DNA of 64,000 nt. Origin: Atlantibacter sp032062175 (GTDB lineage: Bacteria; Pseudomonadota; Gammaproteobacteria; Enterobacterales; Enterobacteriaceae). A program made the translations under genes and the position numbers. The DNA lies in the NCBI RefSeq assembly GCF_032062175.1, contig NZ_DAMBQK010000006.1:1-64000 (forward strand). The letters run 5' to 3'. Below, in pieces: positions 17,809 through 25,878 of the stretch (position 1 is the first letter of the stretch; the number at the start of each line of letters is the position of its first letter). The notes under the pieces were generated by a model. That model saw only the letters and a program-made list of their open reading frames with translations. It did no database searches and was not told where the DNA came from.

Positions 17809-18852
17809 TTACAGGCTATTGAATACGCGGTTCTCTTGTTCCTGAACGCGGATAAAAGTAGTGCGTTTAGTCAGCTCTTTCAGGCGAGAGGCACCCACGT
17901 AGGTGCAGGCTGAGCGCAGACCGCCCAGGATATCCAGCGCGGTGTATTCTACCGGGCCACGCAGCGGCAGCTTCACGGTTTTGCCTTCAGCGGCACGGTA
18001 TTTGGCAACGCCGCCAACGTGGCGGTTCATGGCAGATTCCGAGCTCATGCCGTAGAACAGCATAAATTTTTCGCCGTTCTCTTCAACCACAGTGCCACCG
18101 CTTTCATCGTGACCGGCCAGCATACCGCCGAGCATCACAAAGTCCGCGCCGCCGCCGAAAGCTTTGGCTACATCGCCCGGCGTGGTGCAGCCCCCGTCGC
18201 TGATGATCTGGCCGCCAAGACCGTGTGCCGCGTCAGCGCATTCAATCACAGCGGAAAGCTGCGGATAACCCACACCGGTTTTCACGCGGGTAGTGCACAC
18301 GGAGCCTGGGCCGATACCGACTTTAACGATATCCGCACCGGAGAGGATCAGCTCTTCGCACATTTCGCCAGTCACCACGTTACCCGCGATGATCACTTTG
18401 TTTGGCCACGCTTCACGCGCTTTGGTGACAAACTGTACGAAGTGTTCGGAATAGCCGTTCGCGACATCGATGCAAATAAAATTCAGGCCCAGATTAAGCG
18501 CCAGGATCTGTTTGGTTTTTTCGAAATCAGCGTCGGACGTGCCGGTAGAGACGATGGCGTGCTTGAGAACGTTAGCATCCACGCTATCGATAAACGCTTG
18601 CCACTCTTCAACGGAGTAATGCTTATGCACCGCCGTCAGAATATCGAACCCCGCCAGGGCTTTCGCCATGCCGAACGTGCCGACCGTGTCCATGTTTGCG
18701 GCAATAACAGGTACGCCAGACCATTGGATACCAGAGTGCTTGAAGGTAAATTCACGAGCCAGTTCGACATCGGAACGGCTTTTGAGGGTGGAACGTTTAG
18801 GGCGGATAAGAACGTCTTTGAAACCTAACTTCAGATCTTCTTCAATACGCAT
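17809..18852 (-). CDS. guaC: GMP reductase
   Basis: NADPH-dependent enzyme of the IMPDH/GMPR family that deaminates GMP to IMP. The 347 residues equal the E. coli length, with catalytic Cys186 in the GIGPGSVCTTR loop and the phosphate-binding DGGCTTPGD segment. A longer frame extends upstream, but the ATG giving MRIEEDLKLG matches the family start. It is convergent with hofC and divergent from coaE, as in E. coli. Confidence 0.97.
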   Translation of the reverse strand: MRIEEDLKLGFKDVLIRPKRSTLKSRSDVELAREFTFKHSGIQWSGVPVIAANMDTVGTFGMAKALAGFDILTAVHKHYSVEEWQAFIDSVDANVLKHAIVSTGTSDADFEKTKQILALNLGLNFICIDVANGYSEHFVQFVTKAREAWPNKVIIAGNVVTGEMCEELILSGADIVKVGIGPGSVCTTRVKTGVGYPQLSAVIECADAAHGLGGQIISDGGCTTPGDVAKAFGGGADFVMLGGMLAGHDESGGTVVEENGEKFMLFYGMSSESAMNRHVGGVAKYRAAEGKTVKLPLRGPVEYTALDILGGLRSACTYVGASRLKELTKRTTFIRVQEQENRVFNSL

Positions 18853-19118
18853 GAGCGAATTCCTGGTAAATGGCGATGAACGCGTAAATATAAGCGGCGG
18901 TACAACTACCAACTCCAGTGACGCTATCATACGCACTAATTGTGGCTCCGCAAGACTGCGAAAACGCTCTTTTTTACGCTACAATCCTATAAATTTACCT
19001 GCCGCCAGGCAGAAATCACCGTCTTGCGAATACAGAAAATTTTTCCTGTTTCGCAGGCCTTCGCAAGGCCATGAAAAGACTGGCGATCACATCAGAACAC
19101 GACAATTGGGATTGGTTT

Positions 19119-19739
19119 ATGGTTTACACAGTAGCGATAACGGGCGGCATCGGAAGTGGGAAAACCACCGTAGCCAACAAGTTCGCGCAACTGGGAATTA
19201 CCGTTATTGATGCCGATATCATCGCCCGAAATGTCGTTGAACCAGAAAAACCCGCGTTAAAAGCCATCGTCCAACATTTTGGCCCGGCCATGCTGCTGCC
19301 CGACGGCACGCTGAATCGCCGGGAACTGCGCGAGCGCATTTTCGCCAACCCGCAGGAAAAAGCCTGGCTCAATGCGTTATTGCACCCCCTTATCCATCAG
19401 GAAACCCAGGATGAAATGGCGCGCGCCACATCCAACTACGTGCTGTGGGTGGTTCCGCTGTTAGTGGAAAATCAACTGCATAAAAAAGCTGACCGGGTGC
19501 TGGTGGTCGATGTCGATCCTGAAACTCAGATAATACGCACTATGCAACGTGATAATGTGTCACGTATACATGCCGAGCAAATCATCGCCGCCCAGGTAAG
19601 CCAGGAAGCGCGCTTAGCCGTCGCCGATGATGTAATAGACAATAGCGGCAGGCCAGACGCCGTTGATGCCGAGGTGAAGCGCTTGCATCAACGTTATATG
19701 CAGTTGGCCGCACAAGCCGTGCAACAGGAAAATCAGTAA
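19119..19739 (+). CDS. coaE: Dephospho-CoA kinase
   Basis: This enzyme performs the last step of coenzyme A synthesis, phosphorylating the 3'-hydroxyl of dephospho-CoA. The P-loop GGIGSGKT is at residues 9-16, and the family segments DADIIAR and VVPLLVEN follow. At 206 residues it matches E. coli. The chosen ATG (MVYTVAITGG) fits the family even though the ribosome site is weak (GGG about 11 bases upstream). Its stop codon overlaps the zapD start by one base. Confidence 0.96.
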   Translation: MVYTVAITGGIGSGKTTVANKFAQLGITVIDADIIARNVVEPEKPALKAIVQHFGPAMLLPDGTLNRRELRERIFANPQEKAWLNALLHPLIHQETQDEMARATSNYVLWVVPLLVENQLHKKADRVLVVDVDPETQIIRTMQRDNVSRIHAEQIIAAQVSQEARLAVADDVIDNSGRPDAVDAEVKRLHQRYMQLAAQAVQQENQ

Positions 19740-20482
19740 TGCACAACCACATTCTCTTCGAACATCCGCTGAATGAAAAAATGCGCACCTGGCTGCGTAT
19801 CGAATTTCTTATTCAGCAGGTGATGTCACGCCTGACCGTGACCGATCATGCTTCAGCACTGCATTTTTTCCGCAATATGGGCGAATTAATGGATGTGTTT
19901 GAGCGCGGCGATGTCCGCACCGAAATGCTTAAAGAACTGGAACGCCAACAACGCAAATTACAAAACTGGGCCGAAGTGCCGGGCGTCGACAACGATCGCA
20001 TTCATGCGTTGCGTAAGGAACTTAAAGAACACAGCGTCACGCTGATGGCCGCGCCCCGTCTGGGCCAGGCGCTGCGTGAAGATCGCCTCATCGGCCTGGT
20101 GCGCCAGCGTCTCAGCATCCCCGGTGGTTGCTGTAGTTTTGATTTACCGAGCCTGCATTTCTGGCTGCACATGCCACAGGAAGCGCGCGACGCCCAGGTC
20201 AACCGCTGGTTCAGCAGTCTCGACCCACTGCGTTTCGCGCTGGAAAAGGTGCTCGATCTCATTCGCCATTCCGCGCCGTTCCGTAAGCAAACCAGCCTGA
20301 ACGGCTTCTTCCAGGATAACGGCGACGACGCGGATTTACTGCGCCTGACGCTGAACATGAGCGACGAACTGTATCCGCAGATTTCCGGGCATAAAAGCCG
20401 TTTTGCCATCCGCTTTATGCCGATTGACAGCGAAAATGGCCGCGTACCTGAGCGTCTGGATTTTGAACTGGCCTGTTGCTAA
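19739..20482 (+). CDS. zapD: Cell division protein ZapD
   Basis: Cytoplasmic FtsZ-associated protein that cross-links FtsZ filaments into bundles at the division ring. The 247 residues match E. coli ZapD (formerly YacF) along the length, including the segments FEHPLNEKMRTWLR and SLNGFFQDN. It is translationally coupled to coaE by a one-base overlap, and yacG follows after nine bases. Confidence 0.96.
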   Translation: MHNHILFEHPLNEKMRTWLRIEFLIQQVMSRLTVTDHASALHFFRNMGELMDVFERGDVRTEMLKELERQQRKLQNWAEVPGVDNDRIHALRKELKEHSVTLMAAPRLGQALREDRLIGLVRQRLSIPGGCCSFDLPSLHFWLHMPQEARDAQVNRWFSSLDPLRFALEKVLDLIRHSAPFRKQTSLNGFFQDNGDDADLLRLTLNMSDELYPQISGHKSRFAIRFMPIDSENGRVPERLDFELACC

Positions 20483-20491
20483 GGAGGCAAA

Positions 20492-20689
20492 ATGACGGAA
20501 ACCACTACGGTAAACTGCCCCACCTGCGGCAAACCGGTTATCTGGAATGAATCCAGCCCGTTTCGCCCGTTTTGCTCGAAACGCTGTCAGTTGATTGATT
20601 TAGGTGAATGGGCGGCAGAAGAAAAACGTATCCCCAGCCAGAGCGATTTAAACGACAGCGACGACTGGAGCGAGCTAGATCGCGAATAA
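20492..20689 (+). CDS. yacG: Zinc-binding DNA gyrase inhibitor YacG
   Basis: A 65-residue protein with a Cys4 zinc site: Cys9 and Cys12 in CPTC, then Cys28 and Cys32 in CSKRC. The C-terminal tail is acidic. E. coli YacG binds GyrB and protects cells from gyrase poisons. It is the last gene of coaE-zapD-yacG and ends before a bidirectional terminator. Confidence 0.95.
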   Translation: MTETTTVNCPTCGKPVIWNESSPFRPFCSKRCQLIDLGEWAAEEKRIPSQSDLNDSDDWSELDRE

Positions 20690-20694
20690 AAAAC

Positions 20695-20732
20695 GGGGTG
20701 GTATTCAGCAATACCACCCCAATTATTTTTTT
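20695..20732. terminator. Bidirectional terminator between yacG and mutT
   Basis: The 11-bp stem GGGGTGGTATT/AATACCACCCC with a four-base loop has a T-rich tract on the right and an A run on the left. It can stop both converging transcripts. Confidence 0.9.
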
Positions 20733-20746
20733 ATCGTCTGGGCACG

Positions 20747-21148
20747 TTAACGCACGTTCGCATCCGCAATCAGCCGTGCCACCACTGGCTCATTGGCAGG
20801 TGGGAACGCCGCCGCGTCCAGCGTGCTCGCCGCAACCCATTCTCCAGGCTGCCCCTCTTTACCCCAGGGTTCTCCCTGCCACGCTTCGACCAGATAAAAC
20901 CACAAGGTGATGTGCCGGTCCGGGAAAGTATATTCCAGGGTTTCATACAGCGACGGTTGTTGAGCGTTAATCCCCACTTCTTCCTGAAGTTCGCGGATCA
21001 GCGCCTGCTCCGGAGTTTCGTTCGCTTCAATCTTACCGCCGGGAAACTCCCATTTGTTAGCCATATGGGCATCAGCCGCGCGACGGGTAATAAAAATCGC
21101 GTTATCAGCGTTGCGGATAATGCCCACGGCAATCTGTAACTTTTTCAT
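20747..21148 (-). CDS. mutT: 8-oxo-dGTP diphosphatase MutT
   Basis: This Nudix hydrolase removes 8-oxo-dGTP from the nucleotide pool and so prevents A:T to C:G transversions. The Nudix box spans residues 38-60 and begins GGKIEANETPEQALIRE; Glu53, Glu56 and Glu57 are the metal ligands. At 133 residues it is close to E. coli (129). In E. coli mutT follows secA. Here its start codon is 12 bases after the yggN stop codon with only a weak GAAAG ribosome site and no room for a promoter, so it probably depends on yggN transcription. This is the rearrangement junction discussed in the findings. Confidence 0.96.
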   Translation of the reverse strand: MKKLQIAVGIIRNADNAIFITRRAADAHMANKWEFPGGKIEANETPEQALIRELQEEVGINAQQPSLYETLEYTFPDRHITLWFYLVEAWQGEPWGKEGQPGEWVAASTLDAAAFPPANEPVVARLIADANVR

Positions 21149-21160
21149 GGCACTTTCGCT

Positions 21161-21877
21161 TTATTTCAGGGTGGAAACCAGCTTAGTGCGCTGATCTTCC
21201 AGTGAAATCACGCGCTGGCAAACATCACGGCCAAACTGCTGGAAATCCTGCTCCTGGGTTTTCCATTCGTTCTGGATCGCCGTTTGTAATCCGCCCAGGC
21301 TACCCAGCACGCCCTGCAACGGATTGCCGCCGCCTTTCAGCACCGCTTTGGCACCCATCTCGTTAATGCTGTCCTGCAGAATGCCGCCCATCGCCTGGTT
21401 CACCAGTTGTTGACCGTCGGCCCTCACTTGCTCAATGGCTTTATAGTGGAACGTCAGCCCGTCGCTGCGCTGTTCGATAATGCGGTTCATCTGCGCTTTA
21501 AGCTGGGCATCAAGGCTGGTCAGGCGAGTGCGCATATTGCTGCTCGCGCCGACTTCCTGGGTGATCACCCGGTCCAGCGCCACCCGCCCTTTTTCAACGC
21601 GGCTTAATGCGCCCTGCTGGATCCACGGCAGATCGGTCCGTAAGGCTTTTTGATAGTTCAACGCCTGCTGACGCTGCGCGGCGGTCAGGTTTTTCTGCTG
21701 GCCGTTAAACTGTACGCTGCCGTCAGGGCCAATCACCAGGTTGCCGTTTTCGCCAACCACCTGCACGGTTTGCGGGCTGAGCACGACATCGTCACGCGGC
21801 GTGACGCTGCATTTGTATTCGGCCTGAGCCTGCATCGCCGTTACCAGCAATGCGCCCAGAAGCGCTTTACGCATCAT
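21161..21877 (-). CDS. yggN: YggN family protein (DUF2884), exported
   Basis: The product has a signal peptide (cleavage near AQA/EY at about residue 20) and is 238 residues long, matching E. coli YggN over its whole length. The C-terminal segment QAMGGILQDSINEMGAKA is particularly conserved. Periplasmic location is inferred and the function is unknown. Either of two tandem ATG codons could serve; GGGAG fits both. It is preceded by yggL, with a terminator-like hairpin between, and followed directly by mutT instead of the ansB neighbourhood seen in E. coli. Confidence 0.92.
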   Translation of the reverse strand: MMRKALLGALLVTAMQAQAEYKCSVTPRDDVVLSPQTVQVVGENGNLVIGPDGSVQFNGQQKNLTAAQRQQALNYQKALRTDLPWIQQGALSRVEKGRVALDRVITQEVGASSNMRTRLTSLDAQLKAQMNRIIEQRSDGLTFHYKAIEQVRADGQQLVNQAMGGILQDSINEMGAKAVLKGGGNPLQGVLGSLGGLQTAIQNEWKTQEQDFQQFGRDVCQRVISLEDQRTKLVSTLK

Positions 21878-21892
21878 ATCGACTCCCTATAA

Positions 21893-21918
21893 AGCAAAAC
21901 GGGCCAAACCGGCCCGTT
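21893..21918 (-). terminator. Terminator-like hairpin between yggL and yggN
   Basis: On the minus strand, AACGGGCC pairs with GGCCCGTT around a five-base loop and is followed by TTGCTTT. It may end most trmB-yggL transcripts and reduce readthrough into yggN-mutT. Confidence 0.65.
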
Positions 21919-21929
21919 AGTCAGTGTAA

Positions 21930-22256
21930 TCAATCCCACCACACATCGAACAGATCGCTTAAGCGGATCTCTTCGAGCTTGCGATCTTCAAGCCATTTGC
22001 GCACCAGCGCCTGATCTTCTTCGGTACACTTACCGATTTCCTGCTTGCAGACCAGACCTTCCCAGGCAAGATAACCACTGCCGTCAAAGGCCAAACCGTT
22101 CGGCTCGATCACTTCATTGATCAGGTCATCAACGGTTTTATCCACTACCTCTTCGCGGGTGCCTTCCGGGAAACGCCAGGCTACCGAGAATCCCAACTCC
22201 TGAAACTCTTCGATATGCATCTTTTTACGTAAACGACGGCTGCGGTTCTTTGCCAT
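21930..22256 (-). CDS. yggL: YggL family protein (DUF469)
   Basis: A small cytoplasmic protein of 108 residues that matches E. coli YggL along its length; a very basic N-terminus (AKNRSRRLRKKMH) is followed by an acidic body ending LFDVWWD. E. coli YggL has been associated with 50S ribosomal subunits. The start codon overlaps the trmB stop codon by one base, so the two are co-translated. Confidence 0.93.
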   Translation of the reverse strand: MAKNRSRRLRKKMHIEEFQELGFSVAWRFPEGTREEVVDKTVDDLINEVIEPNGLAFDGSGYLAWEGLVCKQEIGKCTEEDQALVRKWLEDRKLEEIRLSDLFDVWWD

Positions 22257-22975
22257 TATTTCACCCTCTCGAACATTAAGTCCCATACGCCGTGACCAAG
22301 ACGATGGCCACGCTGTTCAAATTTGGTTACCGGACGCGATTCCGGGCGCGGTACGTAGTCGTTGTTTTCAGACTGGTTCTTATAACCTTCAACAGACGAC
22401 ATCACTTCGAGCATATGTTCGGCATAAGGTTCCCAGTCGGTCGCCATATGGAACACGCCGCCGAGCGTTAATTTGCTCTTCACCAGCTCCGCAAACAGGG
22501 CCTGGACGATGCGGCGCTTGTTATGGCGCGCTTTGTGCCACGGATCCGGGAAGAACAACTGCACCATATTCAGGGAATTATCCGGGATCATGGTTTGCAG
22601 CACTTCAACCGCGTCATGGCACATCACGCGCAGGTTTTCCACGCCCTCTTCATGGGCCAGGCTCAGGCAGGCGCCCACGCCCGGCGAATGCACTTCAATC
22701 CCTAAGAAATCCTGGTGCGGGTTGGCTTTTGCCATCGCCACCAGCGAGGCACCCATGCCAAAGCCGATTTCCAGGGTGACCGGCGCGGTGCGGCCAAACA
22801 GCGCGGTAAAATCGAGCGGCGCGGGAGTGAACTCAACGCCCATCACCGGCCAGTAGTTATCCAGCGCGTGCTGTTGCCCTTTGGTCAGGCGCCCCTGACG
22901 GCGGACAAAGCTGCGGATACGGCGCAGCGGGCGGCCGCTTTCATCAAATTCCGGTGAAATGACGTCGTTATTCAT
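22256..22975 (-). CDS. trmB: tRNA (guanine-N7-)-methyltransferase
   Basis: This SAM-dependent enzyme makes m7G46 in the variable loop of tRNAs. The 239 residues equal E. coli TrmB. The SAM motif LEIGFGMGASL, the FFPDPWHKARHNKRR segment and the C-terminal TKFEQRGHRLGHGVWDL are visible. A longer frame exists upstream, but the ATG giving MNNDVISPEFDE matches the family. It is divergent from mutY with a 153-base shared promoter region. Confidence 0.96.
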   Translation of the reverse strand: MNNDVISPEFDESGRPLRRIRSFVRRQGRLTKGQQHALDNYWPVMGVEFTPAPLDFTALFGRTAPVTLEIGFGMGASLVAMAKANPHQDFLGIEVHSPGVGACLSLAHEEGVENLRVMCHDAVEVLQTMIPDNSLNMVQLFFPDPWHKARHNKRRIVQALFAELVKSKLTLGGVFHMATDWEPYAEHMLEVMSSVEGYKNQSENNDYVPRPESRPVTKFEQRGHRLGHGVWDLMFERVK

Positions 22976-23128
22976 GGTTTCAATCTGTGTCAGTGAATGG
23001 AAAAGCAAACCGGCATTATCCAAAGATAGTCATGGGATGCAAGCACAGGAAAGTTCCGGTTTACAGCCTTTTCGCTCTGTGCTGCAATCTGGGCCCTGAA
23101 ACTCTAAGCCGGATGCCACGCGTTCATG

Positions 23129-24211
23129 ATGCAAGCGCAGCAATTTTCTCGCCAGGTGCTCGACTGGTACGACAAATATGGGCGTAAAACCCTCCCCTGG
23201 CAGATCGAAAAAACGCCTTATAAAGTATGGCTGTCCGAAGTGATGCTGCAACAAACGCAAGTCGCCACGGTTATTCCTTATTTTACCCGCTTTATGGCGC
23301 GCTTCCCCACCGTTACCGACCTGGCGAACGCGCCGCTGGATGAAGTGCTGCACCTGTGGACCGGGCTCGGTTATTACGCCCGCGCCCGCAATCTACATAA
23401 AGCGGCGAAAAGGGTCGCCGAACAGTACGGCGGGACGTTCCCGCAGACCTTTGATGAAGTGGCCGCGCTACCCGGCGTGGGCCGTTCCACCGCAGGCGCA
23501 ATTTTGTCGCTGTCGCTCGGCCAACACTTTCCTATTCTTGATGGCAACGTAAAACGGGTGCTGGCGCGCTGCTACGCCGTAGAAGGCTGGCCGGGTAAGA
23601 AAGAGGTAGAGAAAAAACTTTGGTCGCTGAGTGAAGCCGTTACCCCAGCACAAGGCGTGGAGCGCTTTAACCAGGCGATGATGGATTTAGGCGCGATGGT
23701 GTGTACCCGCTCGCGCCCGAAGTGTGAACTGTGCCCGTTACAGTTCGGCTGCATTGCGTTCGCCACGCAAACCTGGGCCCGTTATCCGGGTAAAAAACCG
23801 AAGCAGGTGCTGCCGGAAAAGGTCGGCTATTTTCTGCTGATGCAGCAGGACAACACCGTACGCCTGACCCAACGCCCGCCGGTGGGGTTATGGGGTGGGC
23901 TGTTTTGTTTCCCGCAGTTTGACAGCGAAGAGAGTCTGCGCGACTGGCTGGCGAAACGTAACATTAAGGCCGATAATCTGACGCAACTTAACGCGTTCCG
24001 CCATACTTTCAGCCACTTCCATCTGGATATCGTACCCATGTGGCTTTCTGTGTCCTCGCAGGCGTCTTGCGTGGAGGAAGAGAGCGCACTCTGGTATAAC
24101 CTGGCACAGCCGCCATCCGTTGGGCTTGCCGCCCCGGTGGAGCGTTTGTTGCAACAATTACACGCGGAGCCGATTGTAACTCAACCACTTCGCCATGATA
24201 GTGAGGACTAA
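23129..24211 (+). CDS. mutY: Adenine DNA glycosylase MutY
   Basis: This base-excision repair enzyme removes A mispaired with 8-oxoG. Features visible are the EVMLQQTQ active-site helix (catalytic Glu near 37), the helix-hairpin-helix around LPGVGRSTAGAI, catalytic Asp in LDGNVKRVLARC, the [4Fe-4S] ligands in C-x6-C-x2-C-x5-C spacing (CTRSRPKCELCPLQFGC), and a C-terminal MutT-like domain. The 360 residues compare with 350 in E. coli. The second of two ATG codons matches the family start MQAxQF. yggX follows after two bases. Confidence 0.97.
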   Translation: MQAQQFSRQVLDWYDKYGRKTLPWQIEKTPYKVWLSEVMLQQTQVATVIPYFTRFMARFPTVTDLANAPLDEVLHLWTGLGYYARARNLHKAAKRVAEQYGGTFPQTFDEVAALPGVGRSTAGAILSLSLGQHFPILDGNVKRVLARCYAVEGWPGKKEVEKKLWSLSEAVTPAQGVERFNQAMMDLGAMVCTRSRPKCELCPLQFGCIAFATQTWARYPGKKPKQVLPEKVGYFLLMQQDNTVRLTQRPPVGLWGGLFCFPQFDSEESLRDWLAKRNIKADNLTQLNAFRHTFSHFHLDIVPMWLSVSSQASCVEEESALWYNLAQPPSVGLAAPVERLLQQLHAEPIVTQPLRHDSED

Positions 24212-24213
24212 CT

Positions 24214-24489
24214 ATGAGCAGAACGATTTTTTGTACCTACCTGCAGCGCGACGCCGAAGGCCAGGATTTCCAACTCTATCCGGGCGATTTGGGCAAGCGC
24301 ATCTATAACGAGATTTCCAAAGAGGCGTGGAAGCTGTGGCAGACCAAGCAAACCATGCTGATTAACGAAAAGAAACTCAACATGATGAACCCCGAGCACC
24401 GCAAACTGCTGGAGCAGGAAATGGTTAACTTCCTGTTTGAAGGGAAAGACGTTCACATCGAAGGCTATACGCCGCCAGAGCAACAATAA
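24214..24489 (+). CDS. yggX: Fe(2+)-trafficking protein YggX
   Basis: A 91-residue protein with a conserved N-terminal Cys (SRTIFCTYL) and the family segment NEKKLNMMNPEHRKLLEQEM. In Salmonella and E. coli it protects iron-sulfur proteins from oxidative damage and is SoxRS-regulated. It begins two bases after mutY, so both are in one operon; MutY itself carries an iron-sulfur cluster. Confidence 0.95.
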   Translation: MSRTIFCTYLQRDAEGQDFQLYPGDLGKRIYNEISKEAWKLWQTKQTMLINEKKLNMMNPEHRKLLEQEMVNFLFEGKDVHIEGYTPPEQQ

Positions 24490-24508
24490 GGGCCTTTGGC
24501 CCTTTTTT
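24489..24508 (+). terminator. Terminator after yggX
   Basis: GGGCC and GGCCC pair around a TTT loop, followed by a T6 run. Confidence 0.8.
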
Positions 24509-24547
24509 GACAACACAACATCAATAACACAACGCACGCCCTTAATG

Positions 24548-25624
24548 ATGAAAAAATTACTCGCGCTGGCTTTGATTGCGCCGTTACTCATCTCGTGTTC
24601 CAGTAAAAAATCGGAAACGTATAATCCGGAACTGGAAAAAGATACCAACGGTTTTGACATCCTGATGGGGCAGTTCGCCCATAATATTGAGAACATCTGG
24701 GGATTTAATGAAGTCCTGATTGCCGGGCCGAAGGACTACGTTAAGTATACCGACGGCTACCAGACCCGCAGCCATATCAACTTTGATCAAGGCACCATCA
24801 CGGTTGAAACCATTGCCGGCACCGATCCTGCCGCGCGGCTGCGCCAGGCGATCATCACCACTTTACTGATGGGCGACGATCCGGGGTCTATCGATCTTTA
24901 TTCGGATGTGAACGACATTCCGATCTCCAAACAGCCGTTCCTGTATGGGCAGGTGGTGGACAACACCGGCGAGCCTATCCGCTGGCAGTGGCGTGCGGCA
25001 CGCTTTGCTGATTACTTGCTGCAAACCCGCATGAAGAGCCGCAGCAACGGTCTGCGCGTTATCTACAGCATCACCATTAACCTGGTGCCGAACCACCTTG
25101 ACAAGCGTGCCCATAAATACGTGGGAATGGTGCGCCAGGCCTCGCGTAAATATGGTGTAGATGAGTCGCTGATCCTGGCGATTATGCAGACTGAATCTTC
25201 CTTTAACCCGTATGCGGTCAGCCGTTCCGACGCGCTGGGCCTGATGCAGGTGGTACAGCATACCGCGGGCAAAGATGTATTCCGCTCGCAGGGTAAATCG
25301 GGCACGCCAAGCCGTAGCTACCTGTTCGATCCGCAAAGCAATATCGATACCGGCACGGCTTACCTGGCGATATTGAACAATGTCTATCTCGGCGGGATTG
25401 AGAACCCCACCTCGCGCCGTTATGCGGTAATTACCGCTTATAACGGCGGCGCGGGCAGCGTGCTGCGGGTGTTCTCTAACGACAAAATTAAGGCGGCCAG
25501 CATTATTAACAGCATGCAGCCGGGCGATGTGTATGAAACCCTGACCACACGCCATCCGTCCGCCGAATCACGCCGTTATTTGTATAAAGTAGACACGGCA
25601 CAAAAAAGCTATCGCCGTAAGTAA
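24548..25624 (+). CDS. mltC: Membrane-bound lytic murein transglycosylase C
   Basis: An outer-membrane lipoprotein that cleaves the glycan strands of peptidoglycan, producing 1,6-anhydromuropeptides. The lipobox LLISC places the acylated Cys at residue 17, the N-terminal DUF3393 domain follows, and the C-terminal SLT domain carries the catalytic Glu in TESSFNPYAVS and the GLMQVVQHTAG segment. It has 358 residues (359 in E. coli). Its products are the substrates of AmpD, encoded elsewhere in this window. Confidence 0.96.
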   Translation: MKKLLALALIAPLLISCSSKKSETYNPELEKDTNGFDILMGQFAHNIENIWGFNEVLIAGPKDYVKYTDGYQTRSHINFDQGTITVETIAGTDPAARLRQAIITTLLMGDDPGSIDLYSDVNDIPISKQPFLYGQVVDNTGEPIRWQWRAARFADYLLQTRMKSRSNGLRVIYSITINLVPNHLDKRAHKYVGMVRQASRKYGVDESLILAIMQTESSFNPYAVSRSDALGLMQVVQHTAGKDVFRSQGKSGTPSRSYLFDPQSNIDTGTAYLAILNNVYLGGIENPTSRRYAVITAYNGGAGSVLRVFSNDKIKAASIINSMQPGDVYETLTTRHPSAESRRYLYKVDTAQKSYRRK

Positions 25625-25639
25625 TTCCTGTTAAATGTT

Positions 25640-25674
25640 ATATCCCTCACATTCACTGTGAGGGATATTTTTTT
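25640..25674 (+). terminator. Terminator of mltC
   Basis: The 12-bp perfect stem ATATCCCTCACA/TGTGAGGGATAT with a five-base loop is followed by T6. Confidence 0.92.
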
Positions 25675-25878
25675 GTACCGCGTTTGGCTTGAAGTGGCAT
25701 TTCTTCATTCGAAACCCCCGCCCACATCACATTTTGCATCTGCAAAGCGGAGTTTTTTGCAGAATTATGTCGTAGATAACAAAAAGCATAGGGGTTGCAG
25801 TGCTAAAATCCGCACAATTCACAACCTTCAATGTTTTTAATTCAACATAATTTTGGTTTCTCGTGTGAGGAAAATAAC

